64,000 bases of DNA from Allacma fusca (lineage: Eukaryota > Arthropoda > Collembola > Symphypleona > Sminthuridae), in assembly GCA_947179485.1 (NCBI GenBank), contig OX359247.1, positions 44,985,131 through 45,049,130 of the forward strand. Reading direction: 5' to 3'. The position numbers and the translations under genes are program-made. Positions 1 through 10,919 of this stretch are shown piece after piece (position 1 is the stretch's first letter; each line of letters opens with the position of its first letter). The notes beneath the pieces were generated by a model. It worked only from the letters and a program-made list of their open reading frames with translations. It searched no databases and was not told where the DNA came from.

Positions 1-140
1 CCAGGGGTAGGATTTTTGTGGGAGAACGGGAAGATTATTCCCAAGGAAAAATATTTCTGGCAGGAAAAATTTCAAACGGAAGAGATTCTTTTTTTGAGAA
101 CAGGGATTTTGAAATTCGTTGTTGTGTTTCAGGAAATGGT

Positions 141-1260
141 TATGAATGGTAATGGATCAATCTACTGTAATTTACTACTGCAACATCCACTACTGTACCA
201 TAGTGCCATAAGGTTTCCTTGCCAAGCAAGTAAAGGCGTGGCCCGCGGGTAAAAATTCGGGGCGGGCCGAGGCCCGACCCACCCGTGCGGGTTATGAGCG
301 GGTTCGGGTTTAATGCTTCGTCATGTTGCAAGTTGCGGATCGGGCTGGGTTATTATCGTATTTCAATGGGGCGGGTCGTGTTATACTTTATGCATATAGT
401 GTGGATTGCGGGCGGGTTCGGGCTGGATTTGTATTTACGTTGGGCCCGCAAACAGCCCGCAAAACGTTTGAATTTCAATCAATGACGTTTAGGATTTTTC
501 CAGGAAAATTATATGGTTTGCGTCCATTTGTGATTGCTCACGTTTCTGCCTTTGTAAGTGTTGGTATTCCTGTTTCATCGTGTTTTTCGCTTATCATTGT
601 GTGACTGAGACTTGTAACTTTTTTAAGTTACTGCTCTGAACTCAATAGCATGTAAAACTTCTTAGCGTAGTATTCTTACGATTAGTTCAAGTTTCCTGCG
701 CAGTGGTTTTCGAACACAAAATGACATTAATTAAATATAAAACCAGCTACATATATTAAAACATTTGAAAAACTTATAAAAACAATATTTATTCTTCGGT
801 TTCTACGGTTTACACTTCTGTTTTAGACGTTGTGATGGAGGATGATTTAAAATTCAGACGAAGACCGGCCGAGAAGCGAATCTCGCAGCGTTTAAATAAG
901 TTATTAAATAATTTCGAGGCAAATAAAATATAATTGCGGGCCCCGCGGGGGCCCGCAAACTGGGTCGGACTGTGTCAACTGAAACCCAGCGGGCTGCGGT
1001 CTGGCGCGGGCCTAAAAAAATACTGTCGGGTCGGGTCGGGCCGACGTTTCAGAGGTTGACTTTCGGGTAGGGCGGGTTCGGGTTACGTATTTGTGGGTAA
1101 GACTCGGGCTGGGTTGGGAAATGGCCTGCGGGCCACGCCTTTACAAGCAAGCCTTCCACTTTCACTAATAGTATAGCTTGGTCTAGCTTTCGTAGAACTA
1201 CAGCTACACGCTTTCTCTTCTCATAGACAACCCCTCACATATTCAATGTTTCAACCTGGG
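141..1260. repeat. Dispersed repeat, copy A (split by a hAT element)
   Basis: The flanks of the hAT element at 231-1143 (about 141-222 and 1152-1252) match 46546-46735 closely; both contain CAACATCCACTACTGTACCA and a block around ATAGCTTGGTCTAGC. Copy B lacks the insertion and so gives the empty site. No open frame of interest lies in the repeat, and its class is unknown. Confidence 0.75.
231..1143. mobile_element. Nonautonomous hAT element, GGCGGG/CCCGC-motif family
   Basis: The ends are inverted repeats: TAAAGGCGTGGCCCGC at the left and its complement GCGGGCCACGCCTTTA at the right. An 8-bp target duplication CAAGCAAG flanks it at 223-230 and 1144-1151. The first bases fit the hAT end rule YARNG. 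A related copy of the host repeat at 46546-46735 lacks the insert, apart from a CAAG length difference. About 913 bp, very GC-rich near both ends, with many imperfect GGGTCGGG, GCGGGTTCGGG and CCCGC units in both orientations, and an AT-rich centre. No transposase is visible, and short frames across it are artefacts of composition. Confidence 0.85.
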
Positions 1261-2563
1261 TTGTCTTTGTTACCCCGTGAGTGAAACGTATAGCAAGTAT
1301 TCGTATGGAAAATGACTAAACAGGTTGCTCAGCTTTATTAAACAAAGTTGACAAATAGACTAGAATAATTATTACTCATCCCTATAAACTGAATGAACAG
1401 AAATTCCAATCTGACTTCATTACAGGGTTTAAGGTTTGATCTGTAGGTAAATTATACAGGTTCTAACTGTCTTGTGGAGCTAATGGTTTTTGGAAGTAGG
1501 ATCTTGACCAAGTATAAAAATTCGTTGGCCATTTTGTTCCGACACTGAAGGTATCCCCGAAACAGCAGCTCACTTTGTGCTTACTAAGTGTAAACAGAAA
1601 TCGATTTTGAACCACGAGACAGAATAATATTGAAACTATGCACAAAACAAATACCTACATACATATGTGTGCGTATTAACAATGAATGGATGAAGTCACA
1701 GTGGTACAAGAAAATCATCTGGAGTTTGCGTGACAGTTAGCGGAAAATGCTTAGAATGCAATTTTTATTACAAATACATTTTAGATTCCATGGTAAGAAT
1801 GGTAGAATCATAACAGTCGATATTTACAATTGGGGAATCCGCACCCATATTGTTTTATAGAATACTGAAATGCCGGCGATTATAATTTCGGAACTTGAAC
1901 AGAGCTTCTAGTGATTAGGGACATTCACAAGCGGTGCAAATTGGAAATCCCTCTTGTTCATTGGACTAATTCAGAAGTTATATCAAGGAATTATCTGGAT
2001 AGGACGGTGAGCATTATAAACTGAAAACGATGAGATCCATCCATTTGACCACTCCTTGATTTTGGATTAATTCTTCCACAGAAATGGTAACCCATCAGTT
2101 CTAATTGTAAGTCGCCCCTCTTCTGAAAGGCTCAAAAGTATCGAACTGCTGTTGGCATGTCCCTGTTAATAGAAAAAAATGGAATTAATGGGATTGTTTA
2201 ATTAAATTCAAAGGGGTTTGATCCACAGTTGTAAAAAATGTTCCAATAAGGACGATTAAATAGAGATTGTACTTTATAATCAAATGCTGATTGTTTCTTA
2301 ACATAGGTATAATTATATCTACCCCATAAACTTTCAACATGACTGATCGTTAATTGATAGCACGAAACTTCCTTAGAATAATTTCCTATTAGAAATAATA
2401 TTTCAAGTCGTACAGTATTTTAAATAAAAAATATGAGTGCCTCCTCTGGAATGAAGCAGCAGCAGGTTCGGATAACTAACCTACATACACAAGGGACTAC
2501 GATATGTTTGGAGTGTGTCACTAACTAGAAGTTTACCTATTGGTAAGGAAAGTCAGTTTTCTA
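1261..2563. other. Unassigned AT-rich DNA
   Basis: No exon, RNA gene or clear repeat boundary was recognised. The few short open frames have no protein-like character. Confidence 0.5.
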
Positions 2564-3378
2564 CAGGGTGTTTCATATCCCCCCTTCCCCATCTAGTCGT
2601 AAGGGAGTAATTAACTCACACAAAAATTGATCTCCCCAGTTTGTAGAAACCTCTGATTTTATTAAATTTGTTACATTGACCTCGGTCAATTTCTGTAGTC
2701 ATATGACTTTGAACCAAGTTAGAATTTTTTATGTAATTTAATTTCAGAAGTTGCTTAACAACGTTTGTAGGAAACCTTACTGACTTTACGGGGAGTCATT
2801 ACTCAGGCATTTATTTCGTGCTGAGAATTCTTTACGTGGTCTGTAAGAACAGAGAGCAAGGTTGGGGAAACGTTACGTCAGCAGTGGATGTAACAAAGGT
2901 GTGGAAAAAAAGAATTTGCCGTATTTTAATTTTTGTATGGATCACCTGGCGTTCATAAAACTGTTCCATATTGTTGTAATAATTGCCGTAATTACAATTT
3001 GAGCTTATTATCGTCTTCCTAAATCTAAAACTGCGCTCTCGGGAGATAAGAATGTGGCGAAAGATTGAATCCAAGAAAGTATTATATTATTTCAGCTTTT
3101 TGAAACAAATCTTGAATCTTGCCTCATACTATCTGTAATCTGAGGTCTTAAGGCCGCAGTGTTTCACTCAAAATGATGAGACTAGACTCAAATGAGTCCC
3201 ATAAAATTGGCTACAATTTTAACATTCCCAAAGTATTAGAAACACCAGATCGTCCTAAAAAAATATACAGGTCCTTAAGCAAAATTTCTCCAACCTTGTT
3301 CTGTGTTCTTATAGGTCATGTCCACATTTCTCCCCTTGAAGACCTGAGGTTGGGGGAGAAAAAGGTATGAAACACCCG
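2564..3378. mobile_element. Nonautonomous TA-flanked inverted-repeat element
   Basis: The left end CAGGGTGTTTCATA and right end TATGAAACACCCG form an inverted repeat of about 14 bp with a mismatch at the outermost bases. The dinucleotide TA flanks both sides (2562-2563 and 3379-3380), as expected for Tc1/mariner insertion. C-rich (CCCCCCTTCCCC) and matching G-rich (GGTTGGGGGAG) tracts lie just inside the two ends. About 815 bp with no transposase frame, so a MITE-like derivative. Other TA-inserting superfamilies are possible. Confidence 0.65.
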
Positions 3379-3892
3379 TATAGTATCAGGGGTTTCTGAA
3401 GAGACCAGTACAATTCCGCGTTAGTGTTGCATTTCTAATACGAAACCAGGAGGAGTTACATAATATCTTAGTAGCCACAATTAAAACCGTTATAAATTCA
3501 AAAACTGGTGATTCACCAACTGGGTAATAACATACAATTAAAAAACTGAAGTGTAACTTCAACAATTTGTCTTTCAATTACGTTTTCCCTCGTCTGCCAA
3601 GTATTTGATGACCTGTTCAATGAGATTTCACGGTTCTAGTTTAAAGATTTTGGGCACGACCGGTAAATATAGAAACCCAGGTTGGTGAATTTCAGTCCCC
3701 AGAGCGAAAGTAAGGGAAAAGGAATTTCTGATGCCGATTCTATCTTGCACGATCTGGAGCTCTTAAAATTATTTCAAAACCATTCTCTTGAAGTAGATTT
3801 CATGGAGATTTAATTGAGGTTTATTTCATTACCCCAGGTTCAAAATATAATGTGAGATACCTACTACATACAAATACGTATAATTATATATG
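3379..3892. other. Unassigned DNA between two mobile elements
   Basis: About 510 bp with no recognisable gene, RNA or repeat. Confidence 0.5.
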
Positions 3893-3930
3893 TCAATCAA
3901 TTTATTAATGTCAATCGGGTCTCGCCCATA
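3893..3930 (-). other. 3' terminal stem-loop and tail of the outer LINE
   Basis: On the minus strand the end reads ATGGGCGAGACCCGA followed by AATAAATTGATTG. The stem lies at 3917-3927. The inner LINE ends in the same arrangement (5978-5988 and 5936-5960), so this is probably the signal recognised by the reverse transcriptase. Confidence 0.6.
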
Positions 3931-3943
3931 ACATATCCGTTGT

Positions 3944-5935
3944 TTATAATAATTTATGTTTTATACACTCTTTTATGTAGTTTACAAGATTAATCATAAA
4001 TTCCTTATCTTTGACAATAAAAAGGGACCAGAAATTCTCCTTTCTTATACTTAGTAGGTTGTCTTTCAAAAACTTATCCCTAGGGGAATTAAATTTATCA
4101 CAAATTACAAAAAAGTGATAAAAGTCATTTGTTGCGTTTTTGTTACATAGATTGCAATATTCTGAGTTAAAGGACAACTTACACTTATTAAAATATAAAG
4201 AATCATGATTATTCCTAATTTGAGCAATTAATCTTTTAGTACTTATGTTTACGGCGGCTCTTAAATAGTTTGATACATATGTATCCGTCTTCAGCATTTT
4301 ATATTCTCTTGAGAAAGATGAGCAGAGAATTCGTTGAACGTCCTCCTCTGCACTACGGGTTTTAAGGACTTCAAGTATTGAATCCATATTTTCTTCTAAA
4401 ACTTGGCCAGACTGTGTTTTCCAAATTGCATTGAATCCATTTTCTTGAAGTAATTTGTGAACTTGGGCGACCCAGTTGTTTTCTGTTCTTGCTGTTTTGA
4501 AATCCGAGAGTTCCTTTAGCCTGTCGAAGCATTTCCTGACATTTCTATTCTCATCCATACTTAAAATGCGCATTAGGTATATCATAGTAAGTTTGAAGAT
4601 ATGTATTTTTGAGTTTAGCTTCCCTGTCTCTGCCCTAACCCAATACCTTGGCGTTGAGTTTGGTAGCCATAGTAGCCTTTTGAAAAAATATTGTTGAATT
4701 TTCTCGACCTCGTCCAGTAAGTTAAGACTCCAGATTGGAGCAGCATATTCGTAAATAGGGAGGACTATTGCTGTAAGAAGTTTCCCTATGCTGTCCCAGG
4801 ATTCCATCGGTGCGGAGTTAATGGAGCAGATGAGGGCGTTTGATACAGACATTGCCTTTCTTCTAATGTGCCCTATGTGTTTCTTAAATGATCCAGACAG
4901 GTTGGAAAGTGACACCAAGGTATGTGTATTCCTTTACAATTTGGATTTCGTCTCTGTTCAAAAACCACCTCAGGTTGCGTGGGATTCTCCCCCTAGGGGA
5001 AAATATGATGTTAGTTTTTAGGAGGTTGATTTCGAGACTGTTATCAGCACAGTATCTGCTTAGTACTTCAATTTTATTCTGAAGGCCCATTTTCGTTTCC
5101 GCTGGAATGCAAGTGCCGTCTGCAAAAAGTAAAAGGTCAATTTTTCTATTTCCTCCCATGCTTATAGGACTAGAATTATTTAATTCCATGAATCTATCGA
5201 GATCACTAATATAAATTGAGAAGAGAAGTGGGCTGAGTATTTCTCCTTGGAGGACGCCCATGGTGACCGGAATTGAGCTTGTAAGCCCTTCCTTGCATCT
5301 GACTACGAAGCTTGCATTTTCGTATAAGGATCTGATTAAGTTAATGATCTTCCCTGGGATACCGATTGTGTCCATTTTCATCCATAAGATATATTGCTTA
5401 ATGGAATCAAAAGCCCTCTTAAAGTCAACAAATAGCACATACAGGCGTAAGTTCCTCGCTAGTCTTGACTGGATCATCGCATTTAGGCAGAATATCTGGT
5501 CGGGACACCCTCGAGTTTGTCTGAATCCCGCCTGGGATATTTCGGATAAGGACCATACATTTTTGCTGGCATATTTTCTGCGTAAAACGCGCGCCAGTCC
5601 TCTGATTTAAGAAGTTTTTGAGGTTTTCTCCCGTTTCGGAAAGTATTCCAAAATTGCGAAGTGTTTTTGCATTCTCTAAGTTTGATTTTGGTTTCCTCCC
5701 ACTTTTCTCGTTTTTTTTGCTTGGTTAGGTTTAGATGCACCTTTTTGTATTCATAGTATGTGCCAATATTGAAGGGTGTTCCATTTTGTTTGACCGTTCT
5801 TAGAAGTTTTTGCAGGAGCTTTTTTGATTGCTTGCATTCCCCGTCGTACCAGATCTTCTTTTGCCATTTGCTATTCTTAATAAAAACTTGATATTTCATT
5901 TTGGAGGTCTCCGCAGATGAGAGTAAACACTCTGT
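3944..5935 (-). pseudogene. Outer LINE ORF2, linker, reverse transcriptase and C-terminal part
   Basis: Three pieces in different frames. 5935-5483 continues the post-endonuclease linker (Lys-rich, TECLL at the junction) up to MPAKMYG. A deletion of roughly 95 residues relative to the inner LINE then removes the RT fingers, so the text jumps to ISQAGFRQTRGCPDQ. From about 5530 to 4884 comes the palm with FVDFKRAFDS (motif A), GVLQGEILSPLLF (motif B) and FADG at 5115-5120 where FADD is expected. A frameshift near 4900-4918 follows EYTYLGV. 4918-3944 carries the thumb and the C-terminal knuckle CNLCNKNATNDFYHFFVIC. Stop at 3944. It cannot encode an active polymerase because the fingers and a catalytic Asp are missing. 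Confidence 0.85.
5922..5935. repeat. Target site duplication, left copy (inner LINE)
   Basis: AGTAAACACTCTGT here and again at 10906-10919, directly abutting the two ends of the inner LINE. Bases outside differ (G versus C; C versus G), so the duplication is exactly 14 bp. Confidence 0.95.
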
Positions 5936-5990
5936 CAATTCAATTCAATTCAATTCAATTTATTCAGGATTCTCTTCGGGCGGCGCCCAT
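5936..5990 (-). other. 3' stem-loop and (AATTG)5 tail of the inner LINE
   Basis: Minus strand: ATGGGCGCCGCCCGAAGAG, then CCTGAATAAATTG, then AATTG repeated to the insertion point. The stem GGGC/GCCC is at 5978-5988. A short-repeat tail in place of poly(A) is typical of several non-LTR clades. Confidence 0.75.
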
Positions 5991-6087
5991 ATCATCCGTA
6001 CATTAATCAAAGATTTTAAAAATAATAAGATAAAGTAAATGTGAGTATACTACGAAGAATGCCAACCTTGGTTGGCTTGTTTTGAGG

Positions 6088-9000
6088 TTAAAGACAATTA
6101 AGAAAATTATTTCGTAAGCAGCAACTATGAATAAACTTAAACACATCGAAGATGAACTCCTTAGGAGGGTCCTTAAAGAGAGCGAGCAGTGAGCTTTCAG
6201 ATTTGTAATTAATTACATTATATTTACCTAGATACATTTGCCTTTCTTGGCCGTATATACTGCACCTGGTTATAGTATGGAGTATATCATTTTGTTCTTG
6301 GAGGTTACACTCTACGCAAAGGTCGGGGTGTGTAATTTTAAGTTTAACTCTGGAAGCACACAGGGTGGAATTGAGCCTAATATTCGCAATTAGTCTTATA
6401 TATTTAAGAGGAATATTATGTAGTAGGTACCCAGATGTGGAAAAAAAGGTTTTAATTTGCCTATAAAGAGGGAGTGAGGATGAGGAGGTAATACGATCTA
6501 GGTCCTCCTGTATAAAAGATTCATGAATCCTTGAGCTGAGGTATGGGAAGAAGCCTGCGAGGTATTCAGCGGACTGGAACTCCCACACCGCCGCGCACCC
6601 ATGTCTGTACAGAACGCTGCAGATAAATACTGGCCATACCATTTTATTTCCCTGGAGGGGGTCCCTGCGGCTAAGAAGGCGTAAGCGTTCGTAGCAGATT
6701 TTAGGTAGTCTTGTTTGGGGCATTAGTAGTAATTTGAACCAAAATCTAAGGGCCCATATGATCACCCTGTAAAAGACCTTGACGCTGCCTGTTTCTATTC
6801 TAAGAGCGTAAGATGGAGTGCTTTGAGGCAACCAGAGCAAATTTCTTAAAAACTGATTTTGTACTATCTCCAATTCAGAGGCTACATTAAGCGTCCAGAT
6901 CTCTGATGCATACGTCATTGTCGGAATGACTATTGAATTTAAGAGTTTTATTCTGGATTCCCACGAGTCTGTTCTAGATGCACTAAGGGTTTTTAACACT
7001 GGGCCTACTGTAGCTAGGGACTTGCGCTTCATTTCCTTTGCCGCTGAGCGGAAGGCCCCAAAAGCAGTAAATTTTACTCCCAGATAAATGTATTCTGCGA
7101 CAACTTCAATGGGGTTTCCTTTTAGGTACCATTTCCATTGTTGGAGCAATTTACCTCCATTACGAAAAATAATAATCTTAGTTTTGGATAAGTTGATTGA
7201 TAGGTAATTTATATCACAGTAATTATCCAGTGCATCTATTTTTGATTGGAGGCTCAGCCTTGAGTCCGCGAGAGTGACATTTTCGTCGGCCAGGAGGAGA
7301 TGGTTGACCGAGTTTAAGCCACCTAGCCCCACGGCTGAGGCACCCTTCAGAACCAAGAATCTATCCAGATCCGAGATGTATAAGGCAAAGAGCAAGGGGC
7401 TGAGAATGTCTCCTTGCAGGACGCCTTGGGAAACATCGAAGGCTTGGGTATGGGTGTTGCCTACCCTGATCATTATGCCTGCGTTTTCATAGAGACACTT
7501 AATTACACCAATAAATTTACTACTGACCCCGAGACTATCAAGCTTCATCCATAGCAGGGAGTGGTTAAGGGAATCGAAAGCTCTGGCCAGGTCAACAAAT
7601 AACGCAAATAATTTGCCCCCAGGCGTTCTTAGCCTTATCTGGATAATGGATAGTAGGGTAAAAATTTGGTCGGCACAACTCCGGTGTTTTCTAAACCCTG
7701 CCTGCGTTTCCGGCAAGATATTGTTAAGTTCGGACCAAGCATACAGCCTGTTGTAAAGTATCCTGGTGAATACTTTCGTAATCGTATTGATAAGGGCGAT
7801 TCCTCGGTAATTAATTGGTAAATGTTTATCGCCCTTCTTGTGTAACATAAAGATTTCAATTATTGACCATTCTCGTGGGGTAGTGCCGTGAGTTAGAATT
7901 GTGTTGAAAAGGGATAAGAGCTGTGTGTTAGCTCATGGGTGGAATGTTTCCAGAATTCGTTTGGAATGTTGTCTAAGCCTGGGGACTTATTATTTTTCAG
8001 GGCCGTAAGGGCTTCTTGTAGTTCCTCTAGAGTGATATTCGAGTCTAGCGTATCATTTTGCCTGAGAAATATTTGCTGTGGGCATTCAATCGGCGGTTTT
8101 GGGGGCATTACTTCTGAGTAAAATATCTGCCATTCATTCAGTGAGATTGGGCTATAATTACTTGGGCGGGATTTAAGTGAGTTAAATGTTTTCCAAAATA
8201 CCGATGTTGACTTTGTATTCCGCACCCTAATTTTTATACGCTCTGCATGGTCTTTTTTCTCTGATTTGAGTAAACATTTATAGAGTTTTCTCGCCTCGTG
8301 GTACTCCCTTAATAGGACCACAGAATAAAGGCCTTGTCTTAGGGATTTTAATTTCTGGGTGACACCTCGGTGCAATTTTCGGAATTCTTGGTCATACCAT
8401 GGTTTGTCCCTACCCTGATTACCACCCATCAAGATTCTACGTTGCATTCCGCAGCTCTGTGCCGTCGTCACTACAGCCTCAATTATGGCACTGTTAAACG
8501 TGTCTGGGTCCTCCCCATCGGAGATAGTACATAAGTTTTCATTCAGCCTGACCCTATATTCTTCTGAGAGGCCTTGCCACCTAATTACCTTCTTTAAACA
8601 ACCCGGGTTTGACATAACTAGGTGCTCTGAATTAATCAACTCTAAACATATAGGTGAGTGTACAAATATTTAGGGTTTTTAGATCGTGTATTATCGGAAG
8701 ACAGACGGAGTTTGCCCAGCATAAATCAATTACGCTGTTCCCGGAGGGGGGTGAGAACGTAAACTCTGCTGGGTTATCGCTCGGGCAGCGACCATTTAGT
8801 AGGATAAAATTTCGGTCGGATAAGTAATTAAACAAAGTGGCCCCCCTATTGTTTACGATGCCGTCCAAACTCCGTCTTTCCTTCTGTATACTTGGGTGTG
8901 AGAGATCCGGGAAAAAATTACGTCCCCCAACTCTTGCGTTTGAGTCTCCAAAAACAATTATATTTTCCCCTGGGAATTCCATTGCAATATCGTCCACTAT

Positions 9001-9423
9001 ATCTGTTAATTTCAGAATAATGTAATTATTTTCAACTCCTGGTTTAGCATATATGAATGATACAATAATATTCTCACGAGTGATCGCATGTTCTAAGACA
9101 AAAGTTGATAAAAAGTCATATGTGTGAAAGAATTTGATTACTTTAAAGATTTTACTGACAAATGTAATTATGCCCCAGCTCGGTCTCCCTAGTTTGTGCC
9201 TCCTGCACGCCGGATTATTAAAAATAGTAAAATTGTCAAAATTATTAAGATGTAAATTAAAATCTAAATCCTCATACCAGGTCTCTGTTAGACAAAATAT
9301 CTCAGCATTTACAAATATATTTTTTTCCGTCGCGCTTAAATTATAAAAGTTTGAGATACCGTTGCAATTCCAGTAAATTATTTTGTTCAAGTTGATTTGT
9401 CGTGAGATGGGGCCGCCTGTGTC
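6088..9423 (-). pseudogene. Inner LINE ORF2, endonuclease and reverse transcriptase
   Basis: From 9423 down, in frame with ORF1 after its TAG: endonuclease with IIYWNCNGISN, CLTETW, FGDSNARVGG and SVIDLCWAN. A frameshift near 8640 follows; the SDH-like box then reads SEHLVM at 8639 in the next piece (8639-7893), which continues through the linker to NNKSPGLDNIPNEFWK. A second break near 7850-7890 leads into 7848-6088, with LHKKGD, YRGIALINTITKV, QAGFRKHRSCADQ, FVDLARAFDS (motif A), GVLQGDILSPLLF (motif B), LADE at 7282-7287 in place of FADD (motif C), the thumb, and the C-terminal knuckle CVECNLQEQNDILHTITRC. Length is right for a complete ORF2 of about 1100 residues. Two frameshifts and the altered motif C make it inactive. 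Confidence 0.88.
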
Positions 9424-10350
9424 CTATGTGGTTAACATTCGACTTTCCTGCGTTCCATTTAGTTGACTGTGCACATCAGGTGAAGTGTAGTGTCGACTCA
9501 TTCGAGGGGTTGACTCCGTAACAATACCGTTAATAGCTTCGTAGAATTTAGATCCAATTTTTATTTTCCTCCCAATCCATTTCGGGTCGTCTCCATTACT
9601 ACGGGCTTGCTTAAATAAGTTTCGCAGTGCGAACTGATTTGTGGCTTCGGTTTTGGTGAGGTCTTCCCTGATTTTGAGGCCTTCGTTACTAAGCTCCTTA
9701 AACCTTCTAACCATTTCCCTGGCCTTGGATACTGTAGTGAGTTTGACCATGATTGGACGCTTATTTTGTCCTCCTTGGTTTGACCGATTTCCCATTCTGT
9801 GGATGATGTCAAAGTCTTCGCTTTTTATTTGGGTATTTTGGTTTCCTAGTTTTGTCTTCAGGCAGTCTATGATGTCCTCGTTCGTTTCTCCATTCTTTTC
9901 TTCCAGGCCTGTGATGACTACATTTTTCTGTCTCAGAAGCAGGTGGAGTGTCTGATTGTCCGTCTGGAGTTGCTCGATTACTTTCTCCTGGTATTCTAAT
10001 TGAGACTGCATTACCGAGCACCTGGATTCCAGTTCCTGCACTTTCTTGTCTATGTGTGCTGTGATGTCCTCTTTTGCCTCTCTGATTTCCTTGGAGATCT
10101 CCTTGTTCGTCTCTTCTCTGTTCGTTTTTAGCTCCTGTTTAAAGGCCTGCAATAATTGGGCCATATCCATTGTCTCGAGGCCACCGGTGTTCTCTAAAGC
10201 TGAGCCAGGTGTAGTATCTTGGCGAGGATTTTTTGTTGGTGTGGGGGACTCCTCGTTGGAATCTTCTACGTTTATTTTTCTTTTGACCGGGAATAATGAA
10301 AACTCCGTGATTTTTAATTGTTTAGACTTTGGGGAGTGTTCTATTGGCAT
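9424..10350 (-). CDS. Inner LINE ORF1 protein (coiled coil plus RNA-binding domain)
   Basis: 308 codons from ATG at 10350 to TAG at 9424-9426. The N-terminus is basic and polar and contains QLKITEFSLF. Residues about 70-150 form a Glu/Lys/Gln-rich heptad region (KEIREAKEDITAHIDKKVQE and onward), a likely trimeric coiled coil. Residues about 155-280 (VVITGLEEKNGE, FDIIHRMGN, RPIMVKLTT, DPKWIGRKIKIGSKFYE) resemble the RRM-like plus C-terminal domain of L1-type ORF1 proteins. Its role would be RNA packaging and chaperoning of the element transcript. Intact here. The next ORF follows in the same frame with no ATG, separated only by the TAG. Confidence 0.8.
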   Translation of the reverse strand: MPIEHSPKSKQLKITEFSLFPVKRKINVEDSNEESPTPTKNPRQDTTPGSALENTGGLETMDMAQLLQAFKQELKTNREETNKEISKEIREAKEDITAHIDKKVQELESRCSVMQSQLEYQEKVIEQLQTDNQTLHLLLRQKNVVITGLEEKNGETNEDIIDCLKTKLGNQNTQIKSEDFDIIHRMGNRSNQGGQNKRPIMVKLTTVSKAREMVRRFKELSNEGLKIREDLTKTEATNQFALRNLFKQARSNGDDPKWIGRKIKIGSKFYEAINGIVTESTPRMSRHYTSPDVHSQLNGTQESRMLTT

Positions 10351-10905
10351 CTCCGGAAAGCGCTCCTTTAGTGTCCGGAATCAAGGTTGAGGTCTCGTTC
10401 TAGGGAATAGAAGCAGAATCGCGTGCCAGTAACTCTGAGATTTCCAAGAGAACAGACCTGGGAACGGAGATTGTGTATTTACATTTTATTAAATAAGAAA
10501 AAGAAAAACTCGCCTGTGTGAGGGCCCGGTGAACACCTGCAGCGTTTGCTATTAATTGCCAAAAATGAATTGCTACTGAATAGCCTGGTGTTACCGGGCA
10601 AGGTCTGGTGAGTGAACACTCGTCATGCAAGGTTTCAGGCTTATGTCATTGGTTTGAGTTGGGCCTCCGTATGTACCTCCACGTACTCGGGTGCTTAGGC
10701 TTGGGTAGATGTTGCTCAGATCCAGCAAAATCGGGAAATAGTGCGCACTACTAATCTTATGAGAAATTCCCTCCCAGGGGGAAATATTTGAGTTGTTTAT
10801 AGTGGTTTTTGTATGCCGAGTACTCACGTTTTTGAAATTTTAAAGTCGAAAAGTTTAGAGAAAGAAGAAAATGTATGTGTTCGAGTCTGGCGCCAACCAA
10901 GGATC
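10351..10905 (-). promoter_or_regulatory. 5' leader of the inner LINE
   Basis: About 555 bp between the element's 5' end (fixed by the target duplication) and the ORF1 ATG. Non-LTR elements normally carry an internal promoter here. I see no TATA box and no open frame longer than about 78 codons. Confidence 0.4.
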
Positions 10906-10919
10906 AGTAAACACTCTGT
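10906..10919. repeat. Target site duplication, right copy (inner LINE)
   Basis: AGTAAACACTCTGT, identical to 5922-5935. It encodes TECLL of the outer LINE ORF2 on the minus strand. Confidence 0.95.

Larger units (their letters stand above)
5936..10905 (-). mobile_element. Inner full-length non-LTR retrotransposon (4970 bp)
   Basis: Bounded by the 14-bp duplication AGTAAACACTCTGT. The minus-strand 5' end starts GATCCTTGGTTGGCGCC at 10905, followed by a 5' leader of about 555 bp, ORF1 (10350-9424), ORF2 (9423-6088), a short 3' region, a GGGC/GCCC stem-loop (5978-5988) and five AATTG units as tail (5936-5960). The sequence is related to the outer LINE at protein and 3'-end level but clearly a different family. 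It is younger than the outer LINE. ORF2 has a frameshift in the endonuclease, another between the fingers and linker pieces, and a changed RT catalytic motif. Confidence 0.92.

Noticed and set aside
231..604. Gly/Arg-rich frames at the start of the window
   Set aside because: They lie in the GC-rich arrays of a hAT element and have no gene-like features.
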